A stretch of DNA of 64,000 nucleotides from Pseudomonas hydrolytica (GCF_021495345.1 NZ_CP099397.1:2852001-2916000), one strand, 5' to 3'. Positions 17,274 to 28,202 are shown, numbered from the stretch's first letter. Made by a program: numbers and translations. The notes: generated from the sequence alone by a model not told the origin.

Positions 17274-19521
17274 TCAGAAGTTCAGGCGGATACCGAGAGC
17301 GTAGCTGCGCGGCGCATTGCCACGCGCACCATCGGCACCACGGTGGGTGATTTCCTGCTCATCGAACAGGTTGTCGACCCGAGCATACACCTCGGTCTCT
17401 TCCGACAGCGGATAAGACGCCACCAGATTCACCGTCATCAGGCTGTCGGTCTTGAGGAAGCGGTCATCCACCCCGCTACGCCCGGCCCTGTTGTGGGTGT
17501 AGGAACTGTCCGCGTAGTTCAGGGCAGCATAGGCGCGCCAGCCACGATCGGCTTCGACGCCAACCTGCAGCGAACCGATGTGCTTCGGCGTGTACTCGAT
17601 GACGTCGCCCTTGAGCACCGCACCATTATCGGAAGCGCGAGTGTACTCGCCATCCGTGTAGGTGTAGGCCAAGCGCAGCGGAACGGTGATGCCACCACCA
17701 CTGTACAGATCGGCGAACATCCCGACCTCAAGGCCATAGACTTCCTTCTCGCCGTCCTGCTGGGAGCCGTCCACCGAGCCGTCCGGGCAGGGGTTGGCGA
17801 CCATGCAGGGACGAGTGGCGTTCTGGTAATCGGTGAGGAAGGCGATCGCATCCAGGCCGAAGCTACCGTTGCGATAGCGCACACCGCCTTCATAGTTGAT
17901 GCTTTCCTCGCCCTTGGTACCATCCGCAACGCCGTTGCCGGGCGGAGCAAAACCTTCATGCACACCCGCCAGCAGGGTCCACTGGTCGTTCAGAGCGTAG
18001 TTGGCACCGAGGCCCACGGTGGTCTTGCTCAGGCTGTTGGTATTCCGCGCAGCATGCTGGGCCGGGGTCGCGTTGTGAGCAATGTTGGCCTTGGTCTCGA
18101 TATCTTCGTAGCGGACGATCGGCAGCAGGCTCCACTTGCCGAAGGTGATGCGATCACCGATCCAGGCGGACCAAGCCTCGGCCTCACCCTCTTGCCGCGG
18201 CGCCAGTCCGGTGGACTGGTGAACCAGGCTGCCATTGACCTGCTGATAGATGCTGTTGGAACGCCCCTGACCGCGTTCTTGGTGGTGTCCTCGTGCCAAC
18301 GCACGCCGGTGATGAGCTCATGCTGCAGGGCACCGGTCTCGAACCAGTGTTGCAGTTCCATCTTCACGCCTTTGGCTACGAATGCCTGATCATTATGGCC
18401 GTAGCGCACGCCGTTGGCGTGGGTGGTATCGGCCGTACCGTCGAGAATGCCCTGGATGAGGTCGGCACCTGCACCACCATTGTTGACGATGTCGGTGACA
18501 CCGCCGAGATTGATGCCGTTGATCTGGTTCAGCCGGTTGTAGTAGCGGTAGGTATCGCTCCAGTAACCTGTGGTGGTGAGGAAAGTGTTGTCGCTGAAGC
18601 CGAACACATGCTGCACGCTGGCGGCCTTGCGGCCACGATCCATCCGCTCAAGCTCGCTCAAACCATAGCGGCGGTTAGGATCGCGCTTGAAGTCGGCATC
18701 GGTCAGGCCCAGGTAGCTGACGTCGGCAGTCTCCACACCGTACTGCAGCTTGACGTCCACATGCTGGTAATAGGCTGCGTCCGGGGCGCTGGTCCAGCGC
18801 ACCTTGCCCATGTACTCCTCGATATCGTGTCCGGCAGTGTGTTTGGAACGATCGATGTCGTGAAAGCCATCACCCTTGCTCTGGTAGGTTTCCACCAGGA
18901 AGCCCCACTGGCCCTCGGTCGCACCGTAGTTGGCATGCAACTTGAGGGTGCCGAAGGAACCGTACTCCGCATTCAGCTTGCCACCAGCGGTTTCGGGAAT
19001 CGGCGTGGAGATCAGGTTGACCACACCAGAGGTCGTGTGCGGGCCATGCAACAGGATCTCCGGCCCCTTCAGCACCTCGATGCTGTGCATACGACCGACG
19101 TTGGGGAAGTAATAGGCCGAGGGTTGGCATAGGGCGACATGGCGGCGGGGATGCCATCTTCCAGCACCGAAATTCGGTCGCTGCGACCAGCAGAGGAGGC
19201 GCGGATACTGATGCGCGGGAACACGCCCTGCCCGGTCTCTTCGCGGGTGTAGACCCCTGGAACGCTACGCAGGATGTCGTTGATGTTGGTGGAGGAGAAC
19301 TTTTCCAGCTCCCGCTCGGTCAACACGTAGGCTGAGCCGGTGGAGCTCTGCGGGTCCTCCGGGTTACCGATCACGCTAACCGTGTCCAGCTGCAGCTGTT
19401 TGGTTTGAGAGGGGACGTCGCTTTCGGCGAACGCCGGAGGGGCCATGGCGATCAACAGTGCTGCAGCCAGCGGCGTGAGACGTGCTGCGGGGGCAAGATC
19501 AGAAGTGACAGTGCTTCTCAT
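17274..19521 (-). pseudogene. FecA-like TonB-dependent receptor broken by two frameshifts
   Basis: Three overlapping minus-strand frames together spell one receptor of about 749 residues: residues up to the plug (19521-19120), plug and early barrel (19120-18270) and the rest of the barrel to the terminal Phe (18270-17274). The start is the ATG at 19521 with GGAG upstream and a clear signal peptide (APPAFA). Near 19120 one base is missing (AACCCTCGG where CCC TCG is needed to reach SAYYFPN), and near 18270 a second base is missing. The plug sequence DGIPAAMSPYANP with VLKGPEILLHGPHTTSG recalls ferric-dicitrate type receptors. Either a real pseudogene or two assembly errors. Confidence 0.85.
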
Positions 19522-19628
19522 ATGCTCTCCTTTGGTCATGATTTTGGTTGGCATTATTATCTTCAAGCGCCGTCATGATGCGTTCACATCTGCGGCGGCG
19601 TGGAAGCTAACACGCAGCAATATCAATT

Positions 19629-19647
19629 AGGAATGATTATCAAAGTG
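19629..19647 (-). promoter_or_regulatory. Fur box of the FecA-like receptor
   Basis: The plus strand reads GGAATGATTATCA here, matching 11 contiguous bases (AATGATTATCA) of the Fur consensus and 12 of 19 overall, about 110 bases before the receptor start. The gap 19522-19967 between the receptor and the HU gene holds nothing else recognisable. Confidence 0.65.
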
Positions 19648-19967
19648 ATAGGAAATATCTTTGCAACAATATGTGACGACACCACCGAGCGAGTCAGCTA
19701 TCCAAGGGAGGTGAGCCGCAAGGAGGCCGATGCAGGAGGCTCTATTTCGGACATCCCAGGCTGAATTCAGGCTTGCCACAGGTCACTGCTCGATGTCGTC
19801 CAACCGGAACGGCTCAGGCACTAAAGCGCTTGGGTAGAACGCCCTCGTGTGGAATCACGAAACGACACGAACCAGCTCAGGGAGCTGACTTTCTGGATGA
19901 TGAGGCACGAGGTGGCCCCGCCAGTAGCTATACTCCCGACCTTTCAGAGCCCTACCAGGAGTACGCC

Positions 19968-20240
19968 ATGAACAAAACCGAGCTGATCGAAGCTATCTCG
20001 CGTTCCGCCGACCTGCCGAAAGCCACCGCAGGCCGTGCGCTGGAGGCCATCACCAGCAGTATCACCACCGCCCTGGAGAAAGGTGACGATGTCACGCTGG
20101 TGGGCTTCGGCACCTTCTCGGTGAAAGCCCGCGCCGAACGGGAGGGTCGCAACCCCCAGACCGGCGCGACGATAAAGATCGCGGCAGCCAAGCTACCCAG
20201 CTTCCGGGCGGGCAAGACCCTGAAGGATGCAGTCAACTAA
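19968..20240 (+). CDS. hupB: HU-family nucleoid protein
   Basis: 90 residues from the ATG at 19968 (AGGAG seven bases upstream); the longer frame is not family sequence. [10 protein letters not shown] opens the protein, [11 protein letters not shown] sits at the dimer core, and the DNA-binding beta arm ends with [12 protein letters not shown], all diagnostic of HU-beta. It bends and compacts DNA as a dimer. Pseudomonas usually has a core hupB next to lon, so this may be an additional copy; standing alone between iron genes and regulators fits that view. Confidence 0.92.
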   Translation: MNKTELIEAISRSADLPKATAGRALEAITSSITTALEKGDDVTLVGFGTFSVKARAEREGRNPQTGATIKIAAAKLPSFRAGKTLKDAVN

Positions 20241-20255
20241 TCACCTGCGACACCC

Positions 20256-20275
20256 AAGGGCCCAACCGGGCCCTT
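20256..20275 (+). terminator. Hairpin after the HU gene
   Basis: Perfect 8-base stem AAGGGCCC/GGGCCCTT with loop AACC, 15 bases after the HU stop. It is followed by C residues rather than T residues, so termination strength is uncertain. Confidence 0.5.
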
Positions 20276-20414
20276 CCCCCCGGCACCTTCCACCTGAGCG
20301 TGGCATTCATCAATACCCACTTCATCATGCGTGGAGGCTAGGCCCTACCGCCCCTCACAGGTTCGCTCATCCGGGTATCGATACGCCCCCATGAGCAAGC
20401 CCCCACCTTTCCCT

Positions 20415-20759
20415 TCAAGAATGAGCACCAGGAGTAAGTGGATTGTCAGGGGCAGAAGCGGAATCAGCCTGCAGCCGTAATTTTTTCAGGTTGCTCTCGG
20501 TATCAGCAACAAGCTGGGCAGCACTGCAATTGAGCGCCTCGGCTATCCGCAAGATAACCACCAGAGTCGGCAAGTGCTCGCCGCGTTCGATCTTTCCCAT
20601 GTGGGAACGCTCGATGTCCGCTAGGTTGGCCAGCATTTCCTGGGCGATCCCCCTTTCCGTACGCAGCGCACGAACAGCCATACCGAATGCCCGTGCTGGC
20701 TCAGCTTCGTAGGTTCTTGCGCCCTTGGGTCGGCCAGGCCGAACTGCTCGCTTCTGCAT
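20415..20759 (-). CDS. XRE-family helix-turn-helix regulator
   Basis: 114 residues. The Cro/CI-type fold spans about residues 23-85 (FGMAVRALRTERGIAQEMLA, then IERSHMGKIERGEHLPTL and the helix with ILRIAEAL). A basic N-terminus (RPGRPKGARTY) precedes it, a layout seen in small XRE proteins on integrative elements. It is divergent from the LysR-effector protein gene 106 bases away and probably shares its control region. The target is unknown. Confidence 0.85.
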   Translation of the reverse strand: MQKRAVRPGRPKGARTYEAEPARAFGMAVRALRTERGIAQEMLANLADIERSHMGKIERGEHLPTLVVILRIAEALNCSAAQLVADTESNLKKLRLQADSASAPDNPLTPGAHS

Positions 20760-20864
20760 AATCCGCAGAAGCGTCTAGTAGCGCACCAACCTAAACCACG
20801 TTTAATTTAACTCATTCTGCTATTATCGTGGAGCGGATGAATCTGCCTGTTCCGGGAGACAGTC

Positions 20865-21506
20865 GTGCTGAAAAACCATGACCATGCGCCGTTGCACATT
20901 GCCGTTTCCCACAATGCACTACTCGCCCCCCTTGGGGCGCTACTGGCAAAGCAACGGGCCGAAGAACCTGAAACCCCTGTCCGTATTATCGAGACAACCA
21001 GACAGGATCAGGCAAAGGGCTTGATAGAGGGCCGCTACACACTGGGGTTCTCCACCTCCGTCCTCGATGAAGGCTCCGTTTGCTCTGTGCCACTATGGCG
21101 CGACGAACTAGCGGTTGCCGTTCCTCTCCGGTCGCCACTACTGGCCTTTGCAGATATTCCCCTAGAACAAGTCGTCAGGTATCCCCTGATCCTCCTGAGC
21201 CTAGGAAGCCATGAAACACCAGGCCGACAGATCGACTCACTGCTGAAAACAGCAAAGACAGCGCCCAACGTTGCAGAGCAAGTGCAGTCCTTTGAGCTCA
21301 TGATGGCCCTGATTGCCGCTGGCTACGGTATCGGCATCTGTACTAGATCCCACATCAGCGCATTACGCAGGATGGGCATCGTGATGCGACCGCTGGCCGG
21401 CAAACCGCATTACGTAACCACCTACCTGATTCAGTCTCATCGACCGCCCCCAGCCGTTGTCGGCCGCCTAATCCAGCGTGCCCATGCAGTCCAGATGCCG
21501 TGCTAA
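20865..21506 (+). CDS. Stand-alone LysR-type effector-binding domain (no HTH)
   Basis: 213 residues, GTG start preceded by GGGAGA. The sequence is the periplasmic-binding-protein-like half of a LysR regulator (LHIAVSHNALLAPLG at the start, YTLGFSTSVL and AGYGIGICTRSHI further on), but there is no N-terminal winged helix either here or upstream. It could bind a small ligand and act with the divergent XRE protein; that pairing is inference. No catalytic motif is seen. Confidence 0.75.
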   Translation: MLKNHDHAPLHIAVSHNALLAPLGALLAKQRAEEPETPVRIIETTRQDQAKGLIEGRYTLGFSTSVLDEGSVCSVPLWRDELAVAVPLRSPLLAFADIPLEQVVRYPLILLSLGSHETPGRQIDSLLKTAKTAPNVAEQVQSFELMMALIAAGYGIGICTRSHISALRRMGIVMRPLAGKPHYVTTYLIQSHRPPPAVVGRLIQRAHAVQMPC

Positions 21507-21661
21507 GGGGAAAGCATTCTCCAGTTGGAGAGACGCAATCAACTGTGGTCACACACGGAACCCCGTAAGCTGAGCCATCCACAAGGACCTTCCCCCGCTA
21601 TCCACACCTGGGCGCGGCATTCATCGCCTCGACTTGACCGAAACCTGGGACAGGCCAAATA

Positions 21662-21677
21662 CTGTATTTACATACAG
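21662..21677 (+). promoter_or_regulatory. LexA (SOS) box of the imuA operon
   Basis: CTGTATTTACATACAG is an exact match to the CTGT-N8-ACAG LexA operator, 21 bases before the imuA start. DNA damage should therefore induce imuA-imuB-dnaE2. Confidence 0.92.
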
Positions 21678-21697
21678 TATTTCGGATTTCCTCTGCT

Positions 21698-22315
21698 ATG
21701 ACATCTGTGGTCGCCCTTGACCGCCTGCTTGAGGCGCGCCACGTCTGGCGCGGCCAGGCCGTCATCTCGCCATCCGCCACTCAGCCGACCGGGCATACCG
21801 AGCTGGACGCTGCCCTTCCCTGCGGCGGCTGGCCGGATTCGGCGCTGAGCGAGCTCCTCGTCGCCGCCACCGGCATCGGCGAACTGCGCTTGCTGTGGCC
21901 GACGCTGGCACGCCTAACCACCGCCGGCGAGCGGGTGGTGCTGGTCGCTCCTCCCCATCTTCCCTACCCCCAGGCTTGGCTGGCCGCCGGCGTCGATCTG
22001 CGCCACCTGGTTATCGTCCAGACAGCGGGTCGCGATGCGCTGTGGGCCACAGAGCAATGCCTACGCTCGGGGAGCTGCGGCGCCGTGCTGTGCTGGCTCA
22101 AACAAGCCGACGACCGCGCGTTACGGCGCCTGCAGGTCGCCGCCGAAAGTGGTCAAACCCTCGGTTTCGCCTACCGGCCACTGCGTGAGGCGGTGAATCC
22201 CTCGCCTGCCGCGCTGCGCCTGGCCATCGACGGCCAGCCAGCACAACTGCGCGTACTCAAGTGCCGCGGCGGTCTAGCTCCGGCCCATCCGATCACAGCC
22301 GGCGCCTGGCAGTAA
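21698..22315 (+). CDS. imuA: ImuA, mutasome accessory protein
   Basis: 205 residues. The N-terminus HTELDAALPCGGWPDSALSELLV and the core VLVAPPHLPYPQAWLAAGVDLRHLVIV are typical of ImuA/SulA-like RecA-fold proteins. ImuA supports error-prone lesion bypass together with ImuB and DnaE2. It is the first gene of the SOS operon, just behind the LexA box, and imuB starts 7 bases after its stop. The frame and length are normal. Confidence 0.92.
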   Translation: MTSVVALDRLLEARHVWRGQAVISPSATQPTGHTELDAALPCGGWPDSALSELLVAATGIGELRLLWPTLARLTTAGERVVLVAPPHLPYPQAWLAAGVDLRHLVIVQTAGRDALWATEQCLRSGSCGAVLCWLKQADDRALRRLQVAAESGQTLGFAYRPLREAVNPSPAALRLAIDGQPAQLRVLKCRGGLAPAHPITAGAWQ

Positions 22316-22322
22316 AGCCGCC

Positions 22323-23738
22323 ATGCTCTGGGCCTGTATCCTGCTACCACAGCTGGCAATGGATGGCGTACTGCGCCACCACGCCAACGCCGACGCCCCC
22401 TTGGCGCTGCTCGCCGGACCGCCGCAACGCCGCATGCTGCAAGCGGTCAGCCCCGCGGCGCGCGCACTCGGCCTGAAACCCGGCCAGTCGCTCACCGCCG
22501 CCCAGGCGCTGAGTCGCAGCTTCGCCACCGCTGACTACGACGTGGCAGCGATCGAACGGTGGCAACAGTTCCTCGCCGCCTGGGGCTATGGCTTCAGCGC
22601 TCAGGTCAGCCTGTACTATCCGCGTTGCCTGCTGCTGGAGGTGCAGTCGAGCCTGCGCCTGTTCGGCCCCTGGTCACAATTCGAGGCACGCCTGCGTGAG
22701 GAACTGACCGCGCTGGGCTTCCAGCACCGCATCACTGCCGCCCCTAATCCGGCCGCCGCACGGGTGCTGGCCAACGCCCACGACGGCCTGGCGGTGACCG
22801 ACACAGGGGAGTTACGCCAGATACTGAACTCGCAGCCGGTGGATCGCCTCGGCCTGCCCCATGAAGTGGCAACATCGTTCTCCCGTATGGGCCTGCGCCA
22901 CCTGCGACAGGTGCTCGCCCTACCCCGCGACAGCCTGGCGAAGCGCTTTCCCGCCGAGGTGCTGGTTCACCTCGACACGCTGCTCGGTAACCGGCCACTG
23001 GCCTTGGACTTCTACCAGCCGCCAGACGTGTTCGACGCGCGGATCGAGCTGAACTACGAGGTCGAGTCGCACCAGGCCCTGCTGTTCCCGCTGCGACGCC
23101 TGACCGCCGACCTCGCCGCCTATCTGACCGGACGTGACAGCGGCGTGCAGCGCTTCGCCCTGCACCTGGAACACCGTGACTTGGCCGACAGCGAGGTGCA
23201 AGTCGGTCTGCTGGCCGCCGAGCGCGACGCGGCCATGCTCTTCGAGTTGACCCGCGGCCGTCTGGAACAGGTGAAGCTGCCTGCCCCCGTGCAGGCCATA
23301 CGTCTGGTGGCACTCGAGTTGCCGACCTTCACCCCGGAACGCCGCCAACTGTTCGATGAGCGCCCCCAGCAGTCACTCCCCTGGGAGCAGCTGCGCGAGC
23401 GCCTGCGCGCCCGTTTGGGAGACGATGCCGTGCAGGGGCTCGGCGCTCGTGCCGACCACCGCCCCGAACACGCCTGGCAGCTCGGCGAACACCGGCAAGG
23501 CGGCCCGCTGCCCGTTACAGGCCCACGACCCGGCTGGCTGTTGGCCGAACCACAACCGCTGCACGAAGCCTCTCTGCGCATTCTCTCGGGACCTGAGCGT
23601 ATCGAGTCCGGCTGGTGGGATGGCGACGACGTGCGCCGCGATTACTACCTAGTGGAGACCCGCACCGGCCAACGAGGCTGGGCCTTCCGCACCGTCGACG
23701 ATGAGGGGCCACTGCTGCTGCACGGCTGGTTCGCATGA
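22323..23738 (+). CDS. imuB: ImuB, catalytically inactive Y-family polymerase homologue
   Basis: 471 residues. Fold of Y-family polymerases (palm and little-finger regions) but the N-terminal metal-binding acids of DinB-type enzymes are absent; the start reads [14 protein letters not shown]. The C-terminus ends [16 protein letters not shown] as in other ImuB proteins. ImuB is the hub that binds the beta clamp, ImuA and DnaE2. It overlaps dnaE2 by 4 bases (ATGA), so translation is coupled. Confidence 0.93.
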   Translation: MLWACILLPQLAMDGVLRHHANADAPLALLAGPPQRRMLQAVSPAARALGLKPGQSLTAAQALSRSFATADYDVAAIERWQQFLAAWGYGFSAQVSLYYPRCLLLEVQSSLRLFGPWSQFEARLREELTALGFQHRITAAPNPAAARVLANAHDGLAVTDTGELRQILNSQPVDRLGLPHEVATSFSRMGLRHLRQVLALPRDSLAKRFPAEVLVHLDTLLGNRPLALDFYQPPDVFDARIELNYEVESHQALLFPLRRLTADLAAYLTGRDSGVQRFALHLEHRDLADSEVQVGLLAAERDAAMLFELTRGRLEQVKLPAPVQAIRLVALELPTFTPERRQLFDERPQQSLPWEQLRERLRARLGDDAVQGLGARADHRPEHAWQLGEHRQGGPLPVTGPRPGWLLAEPQPLHEASLRILSGPERIESGWWDGDDVRRDYYLVETRTGQRGWAFRTVDDEGPLLLHGWFA

Positions 23739-26700
23739 ACAGCTACGCCGAGCTGCGCTGCCTGTCCAACTTCAGCTTTCAGCGTGGCGCCTCCAGCGCC
23801 CGCGAGCTGTTCGAGCGCGCCGCACGTCTAGGCTACTGCGCCCTCGCGATCACCGACGAATGCACGCTGGCCGGCATCGTCCGCGCCTGGCAGGCCTCGA
23901 AAGACACGGGTGTGCCACTGATCGTCGGCAGCGAGGTGAAGATCGAGGACGGCCCGAAACTGGTTCTGCTGGCCGAGAACCTTGCCGGCTACCAGACATT
24001 GTGCCGGCTGATCACCCTGGCCCGACGCCGCGCAGAGAAAGGCTCCTACCACCTGCTGCGCGAGGATCTGGAGGTACCGTCGGATGGCTTGCTGGCGATC
24101 TGGCTGCCGGAGGACGATGCCCGGAACGCTCCCTGGCTGCGCGAGCGCTTTCCTGAGCGGCTTTGGCTCGGCATCGAGCTACATCGCGGCCCGGACGATG
24201 CCGCGCGGCTGCGCCGGTTGCTTGACCTGGCTGGAGCCCTCGACCTGCCGCCGGTGGCCTGCGGCGACGTGCATATGCACGCTCGTGGCCGGCGTGCCCT
24301 GCAGGACTGCATGACCGCTATCCGCCACCACTTGCCGGTGGCTGAGTCCGGCGCGTATCTGTTCCCCAACGGCGAGCGCCATCTGCGCCGACGTGAAGAA
24401 CTGGCCGAGCTGTATCCACCGGAACTGCTCGCCGAAACGCTGCGCATCGCCGAACGCTGCACCTTCGATCTCGGCCAGCTGCGCTACCACTACCCGCACG
24501 AGCTGGTGCCCACCGGCCATGACGCGGCCTCCTGGCTGCGCGCGCTGGTGGAGCAAGGCGCATGCTCACGCTGGCCGAAGGGCATGCCCTCAGAAGTGCG
24601 CGCGCTGATTGAGCACGAGCTGACGCTCATCACGGAGCTGGGCTACGAGAGCTACTTCCTCACCGTCCATGACATCGTTCGCTTCGCCCGCGAACAGGGC
24701 ATCCTCTGCCAAGGGCGCGGGTCGGCGGCAAACTCCACGGTGTGCTTTGCGCTAGGCGTCACGGAACTCGATCCCACGCACAGCAAGCTGCTGTTCGAAC
24801 GCTTCCTCTCCCGCGAGCGCAACGAGCCACCGGACATCGACGTGGATTTCGAGCACGAGCGCCGCGAGGAAGTTATCCAGTACGTGTTTCGCCGCTACGG
24901 CCGGGGGCGCGCTGCGCTCACCGCTGTGGTCAGCACCTATCACGGCGCTGGCGCGGTACGAGACGTGGCCAAGGCGCTCGGCCTGCCACCGGATCAGATC
25001 AACGCGCTGGCCGACTGCTGCGGGCGCTGGAGTGACCACGCGCCATCCGCTGAACGCCTGGCCGAAGCGGGCTTCGACGCCGACAACCCGCTGCTGCGCC
25101 GCGTGCTGGCGCTGACCGGCGAGCTGATCGGTTTCCCCCGCCATCTGTCGCAGCATCCAGGCGGTTTCGTGATCTCTGAGCATCCGTTGGAGACCCTGGT
25201 GCCGGTGGAGAACGCAACCATGGCCGAGCGCACCGTGATTCAGTGGGACAAGGACGACCTCGATCTGGTCGGTCTGCTCAAGGTCGATGTGCTGGCCCTC
25301 GGCATGCTCAGCGCGTTGCGCCGGAGCTTCGACCTGATCGGCCGATACCGCGGTATGCGCTGGACACTGGCGACCCTGCCCCAGGAGGATCGAGCGACCT
25401 ACGACATGATCAGCCGCGCCGACACCATCGGCGTGTTCCAGATCGAGTCGCGAGCACAGATGGCCATGCTTCCGCGCCTGCGCCCGAAGACCTTCTACGA
25501 CCTGGTGATCCAGGTGGCCATCGTCCGCCCCGGCCCCATCCAGGGTGACATGGTGCATCCCTACCTGCGTCGGCGAAACGGCGAGGAGCCGGTGGCCTAC
25601 CCGTCCGAAGAGTTGCGCCCGGTATTCGAGCGCACCCTCGGCGTGCCACTTTTCCAGGAGCAGGTGATGGAGCTGGCGATCGTCGCCGCCAACTACACGC
25701 CGGGCGAGGCCGACGAATTGCGCCGCAGCATGGCCGCCTGGAAGCGTCACGGCGGTCTGGAACCACACCGCCAGCGGCTGACGTCGCGGATGCTCGAAAA
25801 GGGTTACACGCCGGAATTCACCGAGCGCATTTTCCGGCAGATCGAGGGCTTCGCCAGCTACGGCTTTCCCGAATCGCACGCCGCCAGCTTCGCCCTGCTC
25901 ACCTACGCCAGCTGCTGGCTGAAATGCCACGAACCGGCAGCCTTCGCCTGCGCGCTGATCAACAGCTGGCCGATGGGTTTCTATAGCCCCGACCAGGTGC
26001 TGCAGGATGCCCGTCGACACGGTATCGAGGTTCGGCCAGCGGATATCCGCTACAGCGATTGGGACTGCACGCTGGAGCCATGCGGCAAAGAGCAGCCGGC
26101 GATCCGCCTGGGCCTGCGCTTGATCCGGGGACTGAGCGAGGGGGTTGCGCGGCGCATCGAGACGGCCCGCCATGCCGGCCCCTTCATCGATGTCCAGAAT
26201 CTCAGCCAGCGTGCCGAACTGGATGCCCGAGCCCGCGAGCAACTGGCCGACGCCGGCGCCTTACGCGGTCTCGCCGGCCACCGCTACCGCGCGCGCTGGG
26301 CAGTCGCCGGCGTCGAGCCGCAACTGCCGCTGTTCGCCGGCCTGGCCGCGCCCAACGAGGCATCGGTAGAACTACCGCTGCCCTCGGTCGGCGAGGATTT
26401 GCTCACCGACTACGCGACCCTGGGCACCACGCTGGGCCCTCATCCCCTGGCGCTATTGCGCCGTCAGCTCAAAGCGCAGCGCTGTCGCAGCTCACGCGAG
26501 CTGTCGGAGGTGGAACCCGGGCGTCCGGTCAGCGTTGCCGGCTTGGTGATCGGTCGCCAGCGCCCACAAACTGCCAGCGGGGTGATCTTCGTCACCCTCG
26601 AAGACGAATTCGGGCTGGTCAACGTGGTGGTCTGGCACGACCTGGCTGAACGCCAGCGGCGGGTGCTGGTGCAGTCGCAGATGCTACGTATCGACGGCCA

Positions 26701-26803
26701 TCTGGAAGCAGCCGATGGAGTACGTCACGTGATCGCCGGCCGCCTCACCGACCTCACTCCGCTGCTGACCGGCCTGGATATACGCAGCCGGGATTTTCGC
26801 TAA
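23735..26803 (+). CDS. dnaE2: DnaE2 (ImuC) error-prone DNA polymerase III alpha homologue
   Basis: 1022 residues, the usual DnaE2 length. Order: PHP domain ([10 protein letters not shown] near the start), palm with the catalytic pair in [11 protein letters not shown] (about residue 367) and the third acid in [13 protein letters not shown], finger and beta-binding regions, then OB domain (about 920-1000) with [18 protein letters not shown]. It synthesises across lesions and is the mutagenic polymerase of the operon. Intact frame. Confidence 0.95.
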   Translation: MNSYAELRCLSNFSFQRGASSARELFERAARLGYCALAITDECTLAGIVRAWQASKDTGVPLIVGSEVKIEDGPKLVLLAENLAGYQTLCRLITLARRRAEKGSYHLLREDLEVPSDGLLAIWLPEDDARNAPWLRERFPERLWLGIELHRGPDDAARLRRLLDLAGALDLPPVACGDVHMHARGRRALQDCMTAIRHHLPVAESGAYLFPNGERHLRRREELAELYPPELLAETLRIAERCTFDLGQLRYHYPHELVPTGHDAASWLRALVEQGACSRWPKGMPSEVRALIEHELTLITELGYESYFLTVHDIVRFAREQGILCQGRGSAANSTVCFALGVTELDPTHSKLLFERFLSRERNEPPDIDVDFEHERREEVIQYVFRRYGRGRAALTAVVSTYHGAGAVRDVAKALGLPPDQINALADCCGRWSDHAPSAERLAEAGFDADNPLLRRVLALTGELIGFPRHLSQHPGGFVISEHPLETLVPVENATMAERTVIQWDKDDLDLVGLLKVDVLALGMLSALRRSFDLIGRYRGMRWTLATLPQEDRATYDMISRADTIGVFQIESRAQMAMLPRLRPKTFYDLVIQVAIVRPGPIQGDMVHPYLRRRNGEEPVAYPSEELRPVFERTLGVPLFQEQVMELAIVAANYTPGEADELRRSMAAWKRHGGLEPHRQRLTSRMLEKGYTPEFTERIFRQIEGFASYGFPESHAASFALLTYASCWLKCHEPAAFACALINSWPMGFYSPDQVLQDARRHGIEVRPADIRYSDWDCTLEPCGKEQPAIRLGLRLIRGLSEGVARRIETARHAGPFIDVQNLSQRAELDARAREQLADAGALRGLAGHRYRARWAVAGVEPQLPLFAGLAAPNEASVELPLPSVGEDLLTDYATLGTTLGPHPLALLRRQLKAQRCRSSRELSEVEPGRPVSVAGLVIGRQRPQTASGVIFVTLEDEFGLVNVVVWHDLAERQRRVLVQSQMLRIDGHLEAADGVRHVIAGRLTDLTPLLTGLDIRSRDFR

Positions 26804-26840
26804 GCACCGGCCCTGACTCAGAGGTATCCCCGGCACCTGG

Positions 26841-28202
26841 TTACTCAACGGATAAAGCCGGCACCATAGGTATAGCCCCCGGATCTTGCATTGCTGCCAC
26901 CAAAAGACCAAACAAGAAATTGGACATTGTTGGGTTCCAAATATCGTTGTGGTCACCAATCACTGTGGCATCGGTTCGGACATTGGCAATTGGAAATCTC
27001 TTGGGAATATATCCCTCCACGGCGGGTCCCCGCGCAAGATAGTGCTCGTCAACGACGTACCTGCAATCCCCGCGCACATCACACCGTGTTAGAACCACTG
27101 ATGCCGCATCGTTATGACCTGGGAAGCAACTGCTCGCTGGCTTATTCAATGCTTCGAGAAGAGAATCGCCACCCTCGTCCGCAAGAGAGTTACTGCCCTC
27201 TTGCCGATCATCACACTTACCCGCAGTTAACTGATGTGTAACGTAAGGCACATAGTGCCCAATGGCAGTTGTATTGAGGGCTCTCGACGGGCCTTCCGGA
27301 TATCGTTGAAACAGCGTTCCCAAGTGCCGCCCCCCAGGAAACGCGTATCGGGTAGCCCAGTCTGCGGTCGTTGTTACCACTACAAGTCTCGGCGGCAAAT
27401 CAGGGGGATATTCATATGACCTGGCAAGCGCATACAGAGGTGCCATGCGCATCGCTTCAAATGCTGGATTCGCCAATACAACCAAGTCAGCGACTGATCT
27501 AAAATCTTTCTTTACGAAACTCTTTTCGCCTGACGCGGAATCAAGACGTATCTGCTCAGCCAAAATTTGAGAAACTGCCGAATAGAGAATCGCACCACCG
27601 AAGCTGTGCCCTATCACCATCAAGCTGGATTCTTTATTTTTCGCCCTGATATCAGACAGTTTTCGTATCAGCTCCGATACACCACCACCGTGACCGACCG
27701 TATGCGCCGTGGACTTTCGATCCCAAAACGTCAACACATAGCTCGACCAACCAAACAGCGCATTTTCCGCATCAATAGAATCACCGCGCCACCCAACATA
27801 GATACCTACCGCCCCTTTTCCACTATGTTCTGAGGCTTGAGACACTATTGAATGAAAGTGCTTAATGTCCCCATCCCCTGGACTGGCCGAGTGATGCCAG
27901 CCATGAACATAAACGATAACCGCCCCACCATTCTCAGCGACGGCCTCTGCAGCCGATACTCCTGCCTGCAACTGCTCGCGACTGAACGCGTTGCCGAACT
28001 CATCGTACTCGACGAACTGAACGCAATCATTGCCAGCGCTGCCGCACTCTCTCGATCTATCGAGAGAAAATGGAGGCTGCTCTGGCAGTCTCCCATCGAG
28101 GCCCGGAGGGTGGTCAGCCTCTACGCGATACGGATCAAGCTGCGTGCAGCCAACCAGAAGCGCAGCCCCCAACAGCGCCATTACATTCCTCATGCTAACC
28201 AT
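26841..28202 (-). CDS. Lipoprotein with alpha/beta-hydrolase domain
   Basis: 453 residues, RBS GGAGG before the ATG at 28202. The lipobox LVGC (Cys19) predicts a lipid anchor. The hydrolase core is seen as VIVYVHGWHHSA (about residue 98) and the nucleophile elbow GHSFGG (about residue 200), with a possible catalytic His in GHNDAASV or GHYVPYV. Base composition is about 45% G+C in the sampled part, far below the surroundings, so it looks horizontally acquired. It is the only cargo-like gene between dnaE2 and the integrase. The substrate is unknown; an esterase or lipase-like effector is possible. Confidence 0.75.
   Translation of the reverse strand: MVSMRNVMALLGAALLVGCTQLDPYRVEADHPPGLDGRLPEQPPFSLDRSRECGSAGNDCVQFVEYDEFGNAFSREQLQAGVSAAEAVAENGGAVIVYVHGWHHSASPGDGDIKHFHSIVSQASEHSGKGAVGIYVGWRGDSIDAENALFGWSSYVLTFWDRKSTAHTVGHGGGVSELIRKLSDIRAKNKESSLMVIGHSFGGAILYSAVSQILAEQIRLDSASGEKSFVKKDFRSVADLVVLANPAFEAMRMAPLYALARSYEYPPDLPPRLVVVTTTADWATRYAFPGGRHLGTLFQRYPEGPSRALNTTAIGHYVPYVTHQLTAGKCDDRQEGSNSLADEGGDSLLEALNKPASSCFPGHNDAASVVLTRCDVRGDCRYVVDEHYLARGPAVEGYIPKRFPIANVRTDATVIGDHNDIWNPTMSNFLFGLLVAAMQDPGAIPMVPALSVE

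Noticed and set aside
17343..18389. 348-codon plus-strand frame over the broken receptor
   Set aside because: Antisense to the receptor coding sequence, which reads as a TonB barrel in three frames.
19773..19967. N-terminal extension of the HU protein
   Set aside because: The family start and the RBS are at 19968; upstream codons are not HU sequence.
24752..26242. 496-codon minus-strand frame
   Set aside because: Antisense to dnaE2, whose frame is fully supported; no recognisable motif.
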